34,027 nt of DNA from an uncultured Gluconobacter sp. (lineage in GTDB: Bacteria > Pseudomonadota > Alphaproteobacteria > Acetobacterales > Acetobacteraceae), in contig CALFLO010000029.1 of the NCBI GenBank assembly GCA_937880175.1, positions 1-34,027 on the forward strand, read 5' to 3'. This document shows positions 8,082-16,213 of the stretch, in pieces. The notes below the pieces were generated by a model. That model saw only the letters and a program-made list of their open reading frames with translations. It did no database searches and was not told the DNA's origin. The translations under genes and the position numbers were made by a program. Every line of letters begins with the position of its first letter. The stretch's first letter is position 1.

Positions 8082-9649
8082 TGAGCGCACACTCCCATAA
8101 GGAAATCGATTTCCAGATCATGTGGAACCGCCTGATCGCCGTCGTCGGCGAACAGGCGCAGGTCCTGATCCGAACGGCGTTCAGCCCCATCGTCCGCGAA
8201 TGCGAGGACATCTCGGCAGGCATTTTCGATCTGAAGGGCCGGATGATTGCGCAGGCTGTGACGGGCACGCCCGGGCACGTCAATTCCATGGCGGAATCCG
8301 TCGGCCATTTCCTGCGCCACTTCCCGATCTCATCCATGAAGGAAGGGGATGCCTACATCACGAACGATCCATGGATGGGAACGGGACATCTCAACGATTT
8401 CGTCATCACGACCCCGGCGTTTCACAAGGGTCGCCTGGTCGGGCTGTTTTCCTGCACCAGCCATCTGATGGATATCGGCGGGCTGGGCAACGGGCCGGAG
8501 GCGACGGACGTTTTCATGGAAGGCCTGTCGATCCCGATGCTCAAGCTGATCGATCAGGGGCGGGTCAACGAGACGCTGATGGCCATGATCCGCGCCAATA
8601 CACGTCTGCCTGTGGATACGGAAGGCGATACCTATTCGCTGGCGGCCTGTAACGATGTCGGCGTCCGCGCCCTGTGCGACATGATGGACGAATTCCGGCT
8701 CAACACCCTCGACCCGCTGGCCGATTTCATCATCGAACGCTCCCGTCAGGCCGTCCTCGACAAGATCGCGGCCCTTCCGCAGGGAACATGGTCCCATGAG
8801 ATGACCATCGACGGCTATAATGCGCCGCTCACGCTCAAGGCAAAGCTCACGGTCGGCGATGGTCGCGTCAGCGTCAATTATGACGGCTCCCCACCTGCTG
8901 TCGGACGCGGAATCAATGTTCCGATGGCCTATACCCGCGCCTATACGGTCTTCGGACTGGCCTGTGCGATCTCGCCGGACGTTCCCAACAATGCAGGTTC
9001 CCTTGCGCCGTATCATGTCGAAGCGCCGGAGGGTTCCGTCCTGAACGCCCTGCGTCCCGCACCCGTCTCCTCCCGTCATGTCATCGGACAGATGCTGCCG
9101 GACATGGTGTTCGGATGCCTGCGCACGCCCCTGCCCGAACGCGTTCCGGCAGAAGGGACGTCCTGCCTGTGGAACATTGCCGTGCGCGGACAATGGTTCC
9201 CCAAAGGATCGACCACGCCCCAGACCTACGCGCTCGCCATCACGACGAATGGCGGCACCGGTGCCCGCCCCGGCCTGAACGGCCTGTCCGCAACGGCGTT
9301 TCCATCCGGCGTACATGGCACCCCGATTGAAATCGCGGAAATCCAGTGCCCGCTTATTTTCTGGGAAAAAGAACTTCGTGAAAACAGCGGCGGTCTGGGC
9401 CAGAGCAAGGGTGGCGACGGCCAGGTCATGCGGATCGGCACAACCCAGCAGCAGCCTTTCGAGCTCCTGGCAGCATTTGACCGCGTCGATCATCCCGCCC
9501 GTGGGGCGCTCGGCGGACAGGATGGCGCAGCGGGCCTGGTCGAGACCGCCTCAGGCCGGAAGCTTGCCGGCAAGGGCCTTCAGGTTCTGGAACCGGACGA
9601 TGTCCTTGTCCTCATGACACCGGGTGGCGGCGGACTGGGAGCAGTCTGA
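8081..9649 (+). CDS. hyuB: Hydantoinase/oxoprolinase family protein, B subunit (HyuB-like)
   Basis: The 522-residue product is a typical HyuB subunit. It begins with the conserved stretch IDFQIMWNRLIAVVGEQAQ, continues with FSPIVRECEDISAGIFD, then YITNDPWMGTGHLNDF and FSCTSHLMDIGG, and ends in the glycine-rich tail DVLVLMTPGGGGLG usual for the family. It forms the second subunit of the ATP-dependent cyclic-amide hydrolase or carboxylase with HyuA. Its ATG overlaps the hyuA stop by one base, so the two are translated at matched levels. It is followed by a stem-loop and by a convergent dehydrogenase gene. Confidence 0.92.
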   Translation: MSAHSHKEIDFQIMWNRLIAVVGEQAQVLIRTAFSPIVRECEDISAGIFDLKGRMIAQAVTGTPGHVNSMAESVGHFLRHFPISSMKEGDAYITNDPWMGTGHLNDFVITTPAFHKGRLVGLFSCTSHLMDIGGLGNGPEATDVFMEGLSIPMLKLIDQGRVNETLMAMIRANTRLPVDTEGDTYSLAACNDVGVRALCDMMDEFRLNTLDPLADFIIERSRQAVLDKIAALPQGTWSHEMTIDGYNAPLTLKAKLTVGDGRVSVNYDGSPPAVGRGINVPMAYTRAYTVFGLACAISPDVPNNAGSLAPYHVEAPEGSVLNALRPAPVSSRHVIGQMLPDMVFGCLRTPLPERVPAEGTSCLWNIAVRGQWFPKGSTTPQTYALAITTNGGTGARPGLNGLSATAFPSGVHGTPIEIAEIQCPLIFWEKELRENSGGLGQSKGGDGQVMRIGTTQQQPFELLAAFDRVDHPARGALGGQDGAAGLVETASGRKLAGKGLQVLEPDDVLVLMTPGGGGLGAV

Positions 9650-9654
9650 AGGCT

Positions 9655-9688
9655 ACCCGCGCCTTTCCCGAAGCGGAGGGGCGCGGGT
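9655..9688. terminator. Stem-loop after hyuB, between convergent genes
   Basis: ACCCGCGCC (9655-9663) pairs perfectly with GGCGCGGGT (9680-9688) across a 16-base loop, six bases after the hyuB stop and ten before the end of the convergent dehydrogenase. There is no strong T-run on either strand, but the position fits a bidirectional terminator. Confidence 0.5.
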
Positions 9689-9697
9689 CTTCATCGT

Positions 9698-10642
9698 TCA
9701 GAGGCAATGCGGCGGAACACGACCTGCAAGCGCATCCTGAACCTGTCCCGCGCACATCATCGCCATACGCCGCAAAGCCTGTTCGGTTGTCGCACCGATA
9801 TGTGGTGTCAGAACCACGTTCGGTGCGCGAAGGAGCGGATCGTCTGCCAGCGGAGGCTCTGACAACATCACATCCAACCCCGCCCCTCCAAGATGCCCCG
9901 TCTCCAGAGCTTTCGCCAATGCCGGGCCATCCACTTCCCCGCCACGACTGGTATTGATCAGGATCGCCCCTCGCTTCAAGCGAGAAAGGGCCTGGGCATC
10001 AATCGTCGGGCGACCGGTCCCCTGTGCTGGCCGATGAAGCGACAGCACGTCGGATGCGCCCAGAAGATCATCAAGACTTTCCGCCCGGACCACGCCCGCA
10101 GCTTCAAAGACCTCTGTCGGAACGCTCGGAGACCAGGCCATGATACGCATGCCCAGCCCCTGCCCCGCAATCTGGGCAACATGCCGGGCAATGGCTCCAA
10201 ATCCAACCAACCCGAGCGTCCGTGTATGCAGTTCCGTACCGTTGCCCGTATAGCGGAACTCCCAGTTCCCCTCCCGCACGGCACGATCCGCTTCGCAGAT
10301 GCGACGCACAACCGCCAGCAGAAGCCCTATGGCCATTTCCGCAACGGATCGGCTGTTGGTATTGGGCGCGTTCGTGACCAGAACACCCCGTCCCGCTGCC
10401 GCTACCTTGGCAATCCGGTTCGTTCCAGAGCCATGGCAGGAAATAATTTTCAGGTTCGGTGCAGCTTTCAGGGCCTCTTCGCTAAATCCCAGATCCCGAG
10501 TGATCACCGCATCGGCATCCCCAATTTCCCGAACGACGGCCTCCATGGTGGGGACCGTGGCATAACGGGTTCTGATCCCAGCCTCATTCATACAAGTTAC
10601 GGCATCAGGATGAATCTTTTGTGTAATAAAACACAGGCTCAT
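9698..10642 (-). CDS. NAD(P)-dependent 2-hydroxyacid dehydrogenase
   Basis: This protein of about 314 residues belongs to the D-isomer-specific 2-hydroxyacid dehydrogenases (hydroxypyruvate/glyoxylate reductase branch). It has the nucleotide-binding loop LGLVGFGAIARHVA, the catalytic arginine region INTSRGGEVD, the glutamate in LSEPPL and the catalytic histidine in TPHIGATTE. The start is uncertain: I use the ATG at 10642, while a GTG at 10660 is also open; neither has a strong ribosome site. It is convergent to hyuB and not part of that operon. It could reduce a 2-oxoacid product of the pathway, but nothing in the sequence ties it to that role. Just upstream the genome turns into IS remnants and accessory DNA. 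Confidence 0.87.
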   Translation of the reverse strand: MSLCFITQKIHPDAVTCMNEAGIRTRYATVPTMEAVVREIGDADAVITRDLGFSEEALKAAPNLKIISCHGSGTNRIAKVAAAGRGVLVTNAPNTNSRSVAEMAIGLLLAVVRRICEADRAVREGNWEFRYTGNGTELHTRTLGLVGFGAIARHVAQIAGQGLGMRIMAWSPSVPTEVFEAAGVVRAESLDDLLGASDVLSLHRPAQGTGRPTIDAQALSRLKRGAILINTSRGGEVDGPALAKALETGHLGGAGLDVMLSEPPLADDPLLRAPNVVLTPHIGATTEQALRRMAMMCAGQVQDALAGRVPPHCL

Positions 10643-10742
10643 ATTATTGATTTTCCACACCCAGAGAACAAAGCTGGCAGAATGATGGCATAGAGCCTCG
10701 CATTGTCCATGCCAAAAAGCCCCTTTGGCCTACCTGCTGTCA

Positions 10743-10790
10743 AGGCTCAGGACTCATAGTCAGAACATGACGGTTGCGACCCACCGTCAG
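10743..10790 (-). mobile_element. Remnant of the 3' end of an IS transposase
   Basis: Read on the minus strand, this stretch encodes VATVMF followed by a stop, then L and another stop. The normal form of this family tail is AATVMFWL-stop, as in the copy at 33986-34027, so the tryptophan codon has become TGA here. A 35-base run (10743-10777) matches 33976-34010 with one difference. Only this tail survives; the rest of the element is gone. I place it with IS5-type transposases of acetic acid bacteria from the tail alone, so the family is tentative. Confidence 0.6.
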
Positions 10791-11096
10791 TCCTTAGATC
10801 CTTCTGAACGTGATAATGAGTAGCTAAAAATATGGCCAGAAGCATCCGAACCGGAACTTCCATTTCCCCCCATTACCGTCATCTAGACATGGCTTTCATC
10901 TGGGGGGGGCACATGCCCTCGCCTGAGGCCCCAATCTCCCCTGCCTTTCCTCCTGCGCCCGAGTACGCCGCATTCCACACTTGTACGCCTGCGTACGGAG
11001 CAGTTGGCTGCGTGTTCATTGACCCCCGATTTGAACCTACCGGTGTTAAGACATTGAAATGATAGAGAATTCGATAGGCGTGTGATGTGCTGCTCA
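10791..11096. other. Gap with no supportable gene
   Basis: Open frames on both strands here are short, have no ribosome site and no recognisable domain. A motif near 11020 (TTGACCCCCGATTT on the minus-to-plus boundary of the gap) resembles sequences at the ends of some IS21-type elements, so the gap may be older IS debris, but I cannot show it. Confidence 0.4.
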
Positions 11097-11134
11097 AACG
11101 AAAAACCCCCACTGTCTTACGACTGTGGGGGTTT
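11097..11134 (-). terminator. Strong factor-independent terminator (minus strand)
   Basis: AAACCCCCAC (11103-11112) pairs with GTGGGGGTTT (11125-11134), an inner GTC/GAC pair closes a TTAC loop, and the minus strand continues into a run of five T. The orientation fits the end of the RNA candidate that lies just upstream on the minus strand; no protein gene ends here. Confidence 0.8.
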
Positions 11135-11212
11135 CAAGATTTGAAGTGGTTGCGGGGGCCTGCAACCAAAGAAAACTGCTGCTTGTCAGCGGGTTCGTAG
11201 AGAGGCTCGCCA
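11101..11212 (-). ncRNA. Structured RNA candidate, copy 1
   Basis: Transcribed from the minus strand, the element would contain in order a short variable segment (plus coordinates 11203-11208), a conserved core (11169-11198), a hairpin (11147-11153 pairing with 11162-11168, loop 11154-11161) and a strong terminator (11097-11134). The same order, spacing and core occur at 24805-24920. In both copies the variable segment can pair with the hairpin loop, here through AGGC/GCCT, giving a pseudoknot. One hairpin pair changes from G:C to A:T between copies with pairing kept. No open reading frame is conserved between the two. I do not recognise the family; its role is unknown. Confidence 0.5.
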
Positions 11213-11263
11213 CATGACATGATCGATTGATAAACAATCGTTTTATCAATCGATCATGTCATG
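11213..11263. repeat. Perfect 22-bp inverted repeat
   Basis: CATGACATGATCGATTGATA plus two more bases (11213-11234) is repeated exactly in reverse complement at 11242-11263 around a 7-base loop. It lies directly upstream of RNA copy 1 and just after the broken vapC gene. No T-run follows on either strand, so a terminator is unlikely; it could be a protein-binding site, an element end, or a hairpin in a transcript. Confidence 0.9.
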
Positions 11264-11278
11264 CCGCACCCTTCCCGG

Positions 11279-11561
11279 TCAGGCCATATCAGTCAGCCGG
11301 TCCTCTGTTAGAAGACCCCTCACCCGCTGGAAGGTTCCCGGTCGCCACAATCAGCCCCCTGCTCCGGGCATGTCCGGCAATCATGAGATCATACGGACCT
11401 ATGATACGGCCATTCCGTTCAAGAGCAGCTCGAATGTCCACTGTATAGGCAGCAGATTCACTATCGAATGGCAGGACTGCCAGCCTTGCCACGAAGCGCT
11501 CGACCTTACGTCTGCTACGCACACGATCAGACGAGCGCTCCGCGCCATAAAGCAGCTGGAA
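11279..11561 (-). pseudogene. vapC: Broken VapC-type PIN-domain toxin gene
   Basis: On the minus strand the sequence encodes LLYGAERSSDRVRSRRKVER, then LAVLPFDSESAAYTVDIRAALE, then IIGPYDLMIAGHARSRGLIVATGN, which is the C-terminal two thirds of a VapC PIN-domain RNase, including the conserved I-G-P-x-D-x-x-I-A-x-H block. After GN a frameshift near 11333 moves the expected tail (RVRGLLTEDRLTDMA, ending at 11279) into another frame. The N-terminus with the first catalytic aspartate is missing: the coding match stops exactly where a 91-bp inverted-repeat element begins at 11562, and I find no N-terminal part or vapB beyond it. The toxin is almost certainly inactive. Confidence 0.75.
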
Positions 11562-11652
11562 GGTTCGAAAAACCCTATTTCGAATTTTCGGACAGTAGAA
11601 ATATCAGTGCGTTATGTTTTCTACACGGGTGGAAAAGAGGGTTTTTCGAACC
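11562..11652. mobile_element. 91-bp MITE-like element with 15-bp terminal inverted repeats
   Basis: GGTTCGAAAAACCCT (11562-11576) occurs in perfect inverse at 11638-11652. The outer 17 bases of the right end (11636-11652) are identical to 24664-24680, which is the outer end of the IS5-type element carrying the decayed transposase. The inside is too short for a gene. This looks like a non-autonomous derivative or an internal-deletion relic of that IS, and it sits at the broken edge of vapC. I could not identify a clean target-site duplication. Confidence 0.75.
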
Positions 11653-11870
11653 CTCTAGCTTTAAACGCTCAGTCAACCGGCACAAAACCATCACAAGTCC
11701 AATATCACGGCGCGCGGTTTTGAAACTCACAGCCCAAGCGATCACGATCTTTGACGGTTCTAAGCGCCTTCAGCCCCCTCCCAATGTTGGCATCAGCGCA
11801 TTTCACTTTCGCTCGGAATAGCATGAACAAGTTGTAACCCGCGACAGCGCGTACGTTACGGCATTACAAC
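11653..11870. other. Gap without a clear gene
   Basis: The stretch between the MITE-like element and the end of the SNF2-type gene has only short open frames (the best is 39 codons on the minus strand, 11705-11824, beginning MLFRAKVKCADANIG). None has support from a domain or ribosome site. Confidence 0.4.
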
Positions 11871-14411
11871 TCAGCCGTCACGTTTTCCCGGCGAAAAATC
11901 CGGCACTGCGCGCCGAACGCGGTCAGCGCAGGTTCGTTTGTCATCTATCACCTCTGAGCGACCTAGAACAGGACGCAGGACATCGCCATGCAACTGCGCC
12001 CTCAGTTCCAGCCAACGCGCCTTGAGAACCTGCCAATTGTGATCATCGTATGTGCCACTGACGACAACAGGGTGAACCCGAATGCGGGGCGGGAGACCAT
12101 CACCATGATCCCTCCATTTCCGCCATTCGCGAAGCCAAAGACTGTTCTTGCGATCCACACGCCCAATCTGCTGCTCGACAATGCCAGGATTCCACTCCGC
12201 GTGCAGTAGAATCACTGTGCGGCAGGCCTCATGCAGATTCAGGCCCTCACGCCCGACCCGGGATTGCGCGAGGAGCACCATCGGCCAACTGGACGACCGG
12301 TTGAATGCAGATTGCAGCATACGCCGCGTTTGCGGTGCGGTTGCGCCTGACATCATCCTAGCGAAGTTGCCCTCGCGCCCGGAATAATCGCTCAGCCAGG
12401 CATCCAGCCGAGCTTTTTGCGTATTGTTGTTCTCTACTTCATCATCCCCAGCAAGTTCCAAGAGCAGTTTTTCGAACAGCCCGAGCATTTCCCGCCCCGT
12501 CCAGGAAGCGCACGTAACATCCCGCCTGCTAGCAAGTGCCTCGAGCAAAACCCCGAACTGATGGGCTTGTTTGCCGTCCTCCTGCCGAAGAATCTCTGAC
12601 AGAAATGCAGTAGCTCCTCCCTCCAGCGCAAGGTCTTCCAACTCCCGATGAAGCCGTGCGAGTTCAGCCCGGCGCTCGCTCGCCCACTCCTGATAGCGGG
12701 TTTTCAACATCACATCGATTGCGTCGATCCCACCCACTACCGCAAGATCAGGATCCCTCATCGCCGCAATGACGGCCGCGACATTACTTTCCCCGATCCC
12801 ACTGGCAGGCCAGTGCAGTCCGTCTCGCAAACGCCGCAGCATCTCACGCGCGTCCAGCAATCTGGTCAGCACATTCATCGGCATCAGGAACCTGCCGAAG
12901 ACGAGCACTTTCTCGCCGACCCGCGTATAGGCCTCGATTTGTCTCACAGCCGCCAGGATCGCAGGGTGGCTATAGATGTCGTTGCCCTCAGCGGTGAAAG
13001 CTTCCGTCCAAAACCCCGCCGGACCAATGAGGTTTGCATCTGTCATGCCTGAAGAGCTGTGTTCCTCATCCTCTCCAAAGCCGAACCCATACCCATGGGC
13101 AACGGCGAGCCTGACCCGTTTCACACGCGGATCATCCTGAGGAAGTAACGACAGCGCCTCAGCCGCGCAAAAGCGGCGCAGCCAGTCACGGGTAAAACCC
13201 TCTGCCTCCGGTGAAACCGGGATATCGATGACCTCACGATAATCACCATGCCTATCTTTGAAGGCGCAGAATTCGGGGTCACTGCGTTTGTCCCTGCGCA
13301 GGACGTATGGTCGCAATGCTGCACAGAACTGCCGGGCGGAGGTCTCGAATTCCCCGGTCAGCGTCTCGTCCAGTTCTTCTGTTTGAATCCGACGAACAAC
13401 ATCCACATAGCCGGTGATCCATTCCGTCAGCTCTGCGAGCGCAGTAATATCCTGATCGTCATCGCGACCATTGAGCCGCTCCAGCGTATCGATCCACTGG
13501 CTGGAGTCCAACTCAACCGGGGTTGCGGTCATGCCTAGACGAAAAGGATCATCCGCTTCCCAGCTTATCAGGCCGAGAATGCGCGAAAGGCTAGAATCTG
13601 CGCCGCGCGCCTTGTGTGCTTCGTCAACGACTATGAGATCGAACTGACCCAGGCTATAGCCGATCAGCGGCAGGATCCTGTTTTTGTAATCATCCGCTGA
13701 AAGCCATTTCTGATTGCCGTTAATGGCATCGCGCGGCAGTTCGTGTTCCCGAATCGTTTGGGCAATGTGCTGCGCTGCACGGCGACTTGCATAGACGTAG
13801 CCCACCTCACCCGGATGGAAATTTGCGCGCCTGAAGTTGCGCCGTCGGCCCTCAATCGTGCGTGCGACGTTGGGTAAGAGTTCCCGGCGCCAGCCTCCAG
13901 CGGGGCCTTCTCCCCGATTGGGAAACTGCATGTTCGCGAAGGAATGAGAGATCATTATGACTTCTTCGGCGGCCCAGCCGTTCTCCGGCAACTCACGCTG
14001 CCTGCGGCGATCCGAAAGCCATTCCTTATGGCTGTGTAACCGTCTTGCGTTGCCCTCCGCATCAATATCGTGCAAGAAACCGGCGATGAAACCCTCATAG
14101 CTGCGCAGCGGCAGCAATGTCTTGTCGTCGGCGTTGAACCGTTTCAGTTCCTGTTGCCATTGTTTCCCAAGACCCGCGGGCAGAACGATCGCGCTGCGCC
14201 CGCCCGCCTCCCGCACCGCTGCGATCAGCGCCGCCGCAATACGCGTTTTGCCCATACCTACTTCATCAGCCAACAGGGCCGAGCGTTGGCCACTCCGTAT
14301 ACGGCACGCCAGTTCTGCGACACTCGCCTTCTGGCCATGATCCAACAGGGGATCATCAGATGTCCCTGCAATACGATCCAGAAGGCTCGCGACCTCGTTC
14401 CAGTCCACCAT
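11871..14411 (-). CDS. SNF2-type DEAH-box helicase, last gene of a five-gene operon
   Basis: The start chosen is the ATG at 14411, whose A is the last base of the preceding gene's TGA (TGATG); an upstream extension is open but lies inside that gene. The 846-residue protein has an ATP-binding loop DEVGMGKT (49-56), DEAH at 263-266, TATP at 295-298, and a C-terminal helicase half with SRVGREGLNLHEA and QQIGRVDR (747-754). This is the arrangement of SNF2/RapA-like double-stranded-DNA translocases. Residues between roughly 300 and 650 contain family-specific inserts I cannot name. It is probably the motor partner of the phospholipase D-like protein encoded just upstream. Not itself a nuclease as far as I can see. 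Confidence 0.85.
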   Translation of the reverse strand: MVDWNEVASLLDRIAGTSDDPLLDHGQKASVAELACRIRSGQRSALLADEVGMGKTRIAAALIAAVREAGGRSAIVLPAGLGKQWQQELKRFNADDKTLLPLRSYEGFIAGFLHDIDAEGNARRLHSHKEWLSDRRRQRELPENGWAAEEVIMISHSFANMQFPNRGEGPAGGWRRELLPNVARTIEGRRRNFRRANFHPGEVGYVYASRRAAQHIAQTIREHELPRDAINGNQKWLSADDYKNRILPLIGYSLGQFDLIVVDEAHKARGADSSLSRILGLISWEADDPFRLGMTATPVELDSSQWIDTLERLNGRDDDQDITALAELTEWITGYVDVVRRIQTEELDETLTGEFETSARQFCAALRPYVLRRDKRSDPEFCAFKDRHGDYREVIDIPVSPEAEGFTRDWLRRFCAAEALSLLPQDDPRVKRVRLAVAHGYGFGFGEDEEHSSSGMTDANLIGPAGFWTEAFTAEGNDIYSHPAILAAVRQIEAYTRVGEKVLVFGRFLMPMNVLTRLLDAREMLRRLRDGLHWPASGIGESNVAAVIAAMRDPDLAVVGGIDAIDVMLKTRYQEWASERRAELARLHRELEDLALEGGATAFLSEILRQEDGKQAHQFGVLLEALASRRDVTCASWTGREMLGLFEKLLLELAGDDEVENNNTQKARLDAWLSDYSGREGNFARMMSGATAPQTRRMLQSAFNRSSSWPMVLLAQSRVGREGLNLHEACRTVILLHAEWNPGIVEQQIGRVDRKNSLWLREWRKWRDHGDGLPPRIRVHPVVVSGTYDDHNWQVLKARWLELRAQLHGDVLRPVLGRSEVIDDKRTCADRVRRAVPDFSPGKRDG

Positions 14412-16213
14412 CACGCGGCCTCCCGTTCCCAGAGCGATTGGTAAGCGCTGAGCTCCCACGCGACAGACACTGCCAAAAGCGCATCTCTCAATAGGTCTGG
14501 CGAAACCCCTTCCGGACGCATACGCGGATCTACCAGAGCAGGCAGAGGATTTGCCCTGGCCTTCCGGAAGAACTCGATCATCGTTTTTTCTCGAAACGCG
14601 ATGGCGCAAAGGTTCTGTTGCAACTCCCGACACCACCTTTGCCAGTCCCGCGGGTCCAACCTTGCCTGCGTCTCACAAAGACGCACCAGAAGTTCCATCA
14701 TCCTGCGAATGGGATAGGCAGCTGGCGGAGCCTCGGTAGTATCTGAGGCGTCGATGACCGGCTCTTCGCCCTCCTCGCCCTCATCTTCGCTGTCAACATC
14801 ATCTGGCTCGGGAAATGAGCCAAGGCTGGCAAGGATATCTTCGACCGACATATCGGAGGGGCGAGCGACAACAAGTACTTCGGAAGAAATGACAGGCAGC
14901 CGCCAGCCGCCCTCCGCGAGTGTCACAATCGCTGGAGCCGGTGCAGGCCATGGACAAGGTGTCCGGGCCTGAGCCGCATCGACACCAATCACCATCACCG
15001 ATTTGTCTTCGGGGGCCGAGAGCACCCCGTCTTGCCATATAAGCCACGCAACTGGCGGCTGGGTTTCTGGCTCATCCGGGCGCACAAAGCCTTCCCCTTG
15101 CTGCAGGGTCTCGGGCGTCACCACATCAGTGAACTGGATCGGCAAAACAGCGGCGATACCGTTCCGCGTGTCTCTGCGTCGCGGCCATTTTAGTCCTCCC
15201 GGCAGATCGACGATTACACCTGCCTCAAGGTTTCCCCCGGCGCTTGCGGCACGCTCAAACCCGTTCATGCTCAGATTGCCGGATCCAAGATAAGCCCGTC
15301 CCGAGGACTCGGTCTCGCCCGACGCCAGCACCACAAATTTTGCATGCAGGCACCCATCAGTTCCATGTAGGACAGAGCGCGGAGGGCGCAAGTTCCAGCC
15401 TGCGTTAACCAAGGCACCGGCCCGGGCAGCAAGCCCCTGACAGGAGGACGGGTTGAGAAACAGGTCGAGAGCCGCTGTTTTCGTCAGGGATTTCTCCTGC
15501 ACCAATGCGTGGCGCAGTCGCTCTGGCAGGCCAGCAGCACCATCGCAGTCGCTCTCGAAATAGCCAGACCCAAGGATGAGACGGTCAGCCTTCTTCTTGG
15601 TACCCAGGCGCTCGACCACCTGAGGAAACAGCGCCTGATTGCGGCTGTCGATGAAGCGGGGACGCGCGGATGACGCGGGCAAGGCTGTGATCACGGCCTC
15701 CAGCAAGGCATCTGGCCGGTACCCGTCAAAACTGCGCTCGATCAGGGCGCAATCTGCCCGCTCGCGCAGCCAGCTAAACATCTCATGCGCGGCGCAGATA
15801 TCGGCAATATCCTGTGCGTCAGGCACAGCAGAGTCCAGATCGATCGACCAGAACAGATCGATGCTGCGAGTAAGCGGATCCTGTGTCCAGTTCCCCGTGC
15901 TGACAGCGAGGCGAATGACATAGCCACCTCCGCCGCGCTTGCGAAAACCTAGAAGCGCCACCTTGGCATGAAGAAGGTTGTAACCGCGTCCCTCGAGGCG
16001 CATCCACATCCAGGCAAGTCCCGGGACGTCCGAGATCGCATTCACGGTTGGATGGATGAACGCGGCCAGCACCGGACGCGCCATCTCACCTGTGAATGTT
16101 CGGCGTATCTGCCCCAAGACCTGCCGCGTCGCGGTGAAGCCGCACATAAGGCCAAAGTCGCCATAACAATCTTCGGGCGGCATGAAGAGGGAGAAGAGCG
16201 TCGTGTTCTGCAT
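14411..16213 (-). CDS. Phospholipase D-superfamily protein with two HxK-N motifs, Tdp1-like layout
   Basis: The start chosen is the ATG at 16213, overlapping the upstream stop as TGATG; this gives 600 residues. Two phosphodiesterase half-sites are visible: LLHAKVALLGF at 81-91 with STGN at 105-108, and LHAKFVVLA at 289-297 with GSGNLS at 310-315. The H-K-to-N spacing (about 22-26) and about 208 residues between the two histidines fit a single-chain enzyme with both half-sites, and the surrounding strands resemble tyrosyl-DNA phosphodiesterase more than single-site nucleases. Residues about 480-510 are very acidic (a DSEDEGEEGEE run), probably a flexible linker. It would cut phosphodiester or DNA-protein bonds. 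Activity and target are inferred. Confidence 0.8.
   Translation of the reverse strand: MQNTTLFSLFMPPEDCYGDFGLMCGFTATRQVLGQIRRTFTGEMARPVLAAFIHPTVNAISDVPGLAWMWMRLEGRGYNLLHAKVALLGFRKRGGGGYVIRLAVSTGNWTQDPLTRSIDLFWSIDLDSAVPDAQDIADICAAHEMFSWLRERADCALIERSFDGYRPDALLEAVITALPASSARPRFIDSRNQALFPQVVERLGTKKKADRLILGSGYFESDCDGAAGLPERLRHALVQEKSLTKTAALDLFLNPSSCQGLAARAGALVNAGWNLRPPRSVLHGTDGCLHAKFVVLASGETESSGRAYLGSGNLSMNGFERAASAGGNLEAGVIVDLPGGLKWPRRRDTRNGIAAVLPIQFTDVVTPETLQQGEGFVRPDEPETQPPVAWLIWQDGVLSAPEDKSVMVIGVDAAQARTPCPWPAPAPAIVTLAEGGWRLPVISSEVLVVARPSDMSVEDILASLGSFPEPDDVDSEDEGEEGEEPVIDASDTTEAPPAAYPIRRMMELLVRLCETQARLDPRDWQRWCRELQQNLCAIAFREKTMIEFFRKARANPLPALVDPRMRPEGVSPDLLRDALLAVSVAWELSAYQSLWEREAA

Noticed and set aside
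11018..11040. TTGACCCCCGATTT-like sequence resembling IS21-type element ends.
   Set aside because: Too short, and no istA or istB sequence or second end was seen.
10832..11062. 76-codon plus-strand open frame, and an overlapping 77-codon minus-strand one.
   Set aside because: No ribosome site, odd composition and no domain; probably IS debris.
11147..11160. On the minus strand GGCCCCCGCAACCA equals the 3' end of a bacterial initiator tRNA, suggesting an attachment site in a tRNA gene.
   Set aside because: No other tRNA arm is present, and the bases are explained by a hairpin that is kept in copy 2, where the tRNA resemblance is lost.
11705..11824. 39-codon minus-strand open frame upstream of the MITE-like element.
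   Set aside because: No ribosome site or recognisable family; kept only as a note in the gap entry.
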